DNA of 7,150 nt from Marinosulfonomonas sp. (GTDB lineage: Bacteria; Pseudomonadota; Alphaproteobacteria; Rhodobacterales; Rhodobacteraceae), in NCBI GenBank assembly GCA_022712735.1, contig JAFLKA010000188.1:1-7150 (forward strand), written 5' to 3'. Shown here piece by piece: positions 6,204 to 7,150 of this stretch. Within the stretch, counting starts at the first letter, position 1. Each line of letters starts with the position of its first letter. The notes under the pieces are model-generated. The model had not been told where the DNA came from and searched no databases. It worked only from the letters and a program-made list of their open reading frames with translations. Position numbers and translations under genes: made by a program.

Positions 6204-6773
6204 ATGACACGCACACAACTGCTCGACATCACCCCCGTCACACTGCAAACCGCAACCGGCGAGGTGGCGGAAATCCTGAAAGCCACCCAAGCCAAATTCG
6301 GCTTCATCCCCAATATGTATGGCTACATGGGCGCTCTGCCGGGCGTTTTGACCGGCTATATCGCTTCCTATAGTGATTTCCGCGAAAACTCCGGCTTTAC
6401 CCCTGCCGAACAAGAGGTCGTTTTCCTAAGCGTGAGTGCGGTGAACGGCTGCACCTATTGCACCGCCGCCCATTCGATGATTGCCGATAAAATGTCAGGC
6501 GTGCCCGCCGACAGCCTTGCCGCCCTGCGGGGTGGCAAAACCCTGCCCGACGCCAAACTGGATGCTTTGGCCACGTTCACCCGCACAATGGTCGAAAAGC
6601 GCGGGATGCCGGATAAGGCCGAAGTCGACACGTTCCTTGCCGCAGGGTTCACATCGCAGCATGTGTTGGGCATTGTCCAAGCCATCGCCTGCAAAACCTA
6701 TTCAAACTTTGTGAACCATCTGGCCGCCACCGAAGTGGACGCGGCATTTGCAGATTATAAGGTCACGGCATAA
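6204..6773 (+). CDS. Carboxymuconolactone decarboxylase family protein, AhpD-like (CxxC peroxidase-type)
   Basis: The protein has 189 residues and an AhpD-type active site: E71, C83, C86 and H90 in EVVFLSVSAVNGCTYCTAAH (E-x11-C-x2-C-x3-H). In AhpD this Cys pair and proton relay reduce peroxides or regenerate a peroxiredoxin. Many family members of this size are only presumed peroxidases or thiol oxidoreductases, so the substrate is open. The N-terminal half includes KFGFIPNMYGYMGALPGVL (31-49), typical of the CMD superfamily. No signal peptide is seen, so it is probably cytoplasmic. The ATG at 6204 has a good ribosome-binding site (AAAGGA, spacing 7). It stands alone as a transcription unit, ended by a hairpin terminator 5 nt after the stop, and is divergent from the TetR gene that probably controls it, perhaps in response to an electrophile, quinone or peroxide. 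Confidence 0.93.
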   Translation: MTRTQLLDITPVTLQTATGEVAEILKATQAKFGFIPNMYGYMGALPGVLTGYIASYSDFRENSGFTPAEQEVVFLSVSAVNGCTYCTAAHSMIADKMSGVPADSLAALRGGKTLPDAKLDALATFTRTMVEKRGMPDKAEVDTFLAAGFTSQHVLGIVQAIACKTYSNFVNHLAATEVDAAFADYKVTA

Positions 6774-6778
6774 AACTG

Positions 6779-6806
6779 GCGGGGGGCGTTTTCTGCCCCC
6801 CGCTTT
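6779..6806 (+). terminator. Rho-independent terminator after the AhpD-like gene
   Basis: GCGGGGGGC (6779-6787) and GCCCCCCGC (6795-6803) form a perfect 9-bp GC stem with a 7-nt loop (GTTTTCT), followed by a short TTT. It begins 5 nt after the TAA stop. The T-tract is short, but the stem is very stable. Confidence 0.82.
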
Positions 6807-6871
6807 GCGCACAGCTTTTCCTATTCTGGCCTGCATGACATATACCCCATTGACGACAGCCCGCATCGGGT

Positions 6872-6901
6872 AAAAGCTTTGCCTGACAGAACAAAGCGTT
6901 T
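6872..6901. promoter_or_regulatory. Inverted repeat upstream of the Gfo/Idh/MocA gene, possible operator
   Basis: AAAAGCTTTG (6872-6881) and CAAAGCGTTT (6892-6901) are inverted repeats matching at 9 of 10 positions across a 10-nt spacer. They end 36 nt before the ATG at 6938. A -35-like TTGACG (6850-6855) lies just upstream with TAAAAG (6871-6876) after 15 nt, so the repeat may overlap a promoter. A regulator site or an mRNA leader hairpin would both fit. Confidence 0.35.
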
Positions 6902-6937
6902 TGCGTTTATCTGAAACAGGCACCGAAAGGGAAAACA

Positions 6938-7150
6938 ATGTTTCGTTGGGGTATCTTATCAACCGCTAAAATCGGCCGCGATCAAGTGCTGCCCGCCATG
7001 GCAGATGCACATAATTGCGTCATTTCCGCCATTGCCAGCCGTGACGGCACCCGTGCCCGCGCATTGGCCGACCGTTTTGGCGCCCCACACGCGTTTGACA
7101 GTTACGACGCCCTTCTGGCCAGCGACCATATTGATGGCGTCTACATCCCG
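6938..7150 (+). CDS. Gfo/Idh/MocA family oxidoreductase (N-terminal fragment, runs off the window)
   Basis: The first 71 codons are visible from ATG at 6938, preceded by AAAGGG (6926-6931, spacing 6). The protein opens [20 protein letters not shown], with the glycine-rich nucleotide loop GILSTAKIG (5-13) of the NAD(P)-binding Rossmann fold. [17 protein letters not shown] (32-48) and [17 protein letters not shown] (55-71) are the next conserved blocks of Gfo/Idh/MocA dehydrogenases. Family members oxidise or reduce sugars, inositols or related polyols with NAD(P). The EKP catalytic motif and the substrate-binding domain lie outside the window, so the substrate cannot be guessed. The terminator at 6779-6806 isolates it from the AhpD-like gene, so it needs its own promoter. 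Confidence 0.9.
   Translation, partial: MFRWGILSTAKIGRDQVLPAMADAHNCVISAIASRDGTRARALADRFGAPHAFDSYDALLASDHIDGVYIP

Overview
The window looks like a chromosomal segment of a marine alphaproteobacterium of the Rhodobacteraceae (Roseobacter-type). The basis is the run trgA-trgB-cysK, which I know from Rhodobacter sphaeroides and relatives as a tellurite-resistance locus, together with moderately high GC content and protein sequences typical of that family. No RNA genes, CRISPR arrays, phage genes or complete insertion sequences were seen.

Layout. From the left edge to about 5.4 kb all genes read leftward (minus strand). In transcription order they are a PLP-dependent class V aminotransferase (5381-4158), trgA (3851-3411), trgB (3407-2280), cysK (2215-1178) and a mechanosensitive-channel gene with a DUF3772-type N-terminus that leaves the window at base 1. 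trgA/trgB are 3 nt apart, and cysK/channel overlap by one base (TGATG), so trgA to the channel gene is probably one operon. Upstream, also on the minus strand, lies a TetR-family regulator (6129-5488). Divergent from it is an AhpD-like carboxymuconolactone-decarboxylase-family gene (6204-6773), followed by a strong hairpin terminator. The first 71 codons of a Gfo/Idh/MocA oxidoreductase (from 6938) run off the right edge.

The most notable structure is a non-autonomous, MITE-like element of about 264 bp between the aminotransferase gene and trgA. It has perfect 34-bp inverted ends (3892-3925 and 4128-4161), a TA target duplication and internal hairpins, and I recognise no transposase in it. 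It inserted exactly in the stop codon of the aminotransferase gene and supplies the last base of the present TAG; removing it in silico gives TAA. Without it the aminotransferase stop and the trgA start would be only 40 nt apart, so the element appears to have split a former operon. It carries a good sigma70-like promoter pointing at trgA and may now drive trgA-trgB-cysK.

Functional theme (inference): thiol, redox and envelope stress. CysK makes cysteine. TrgB joins a gamma-glutamylcyclotransferase-like domain to a Nudix hydrolase. TrgA is a small membrane protein linked to tellurite resistance. The channel protein would act at the inner membrane. The TetR/AhpD-like pair next door looks like a self-contained regulated redox unit. 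Nothing here is clearly a wholly new system; the novelty lies in the mobile element's position and its likely effect on the tellurite operon.
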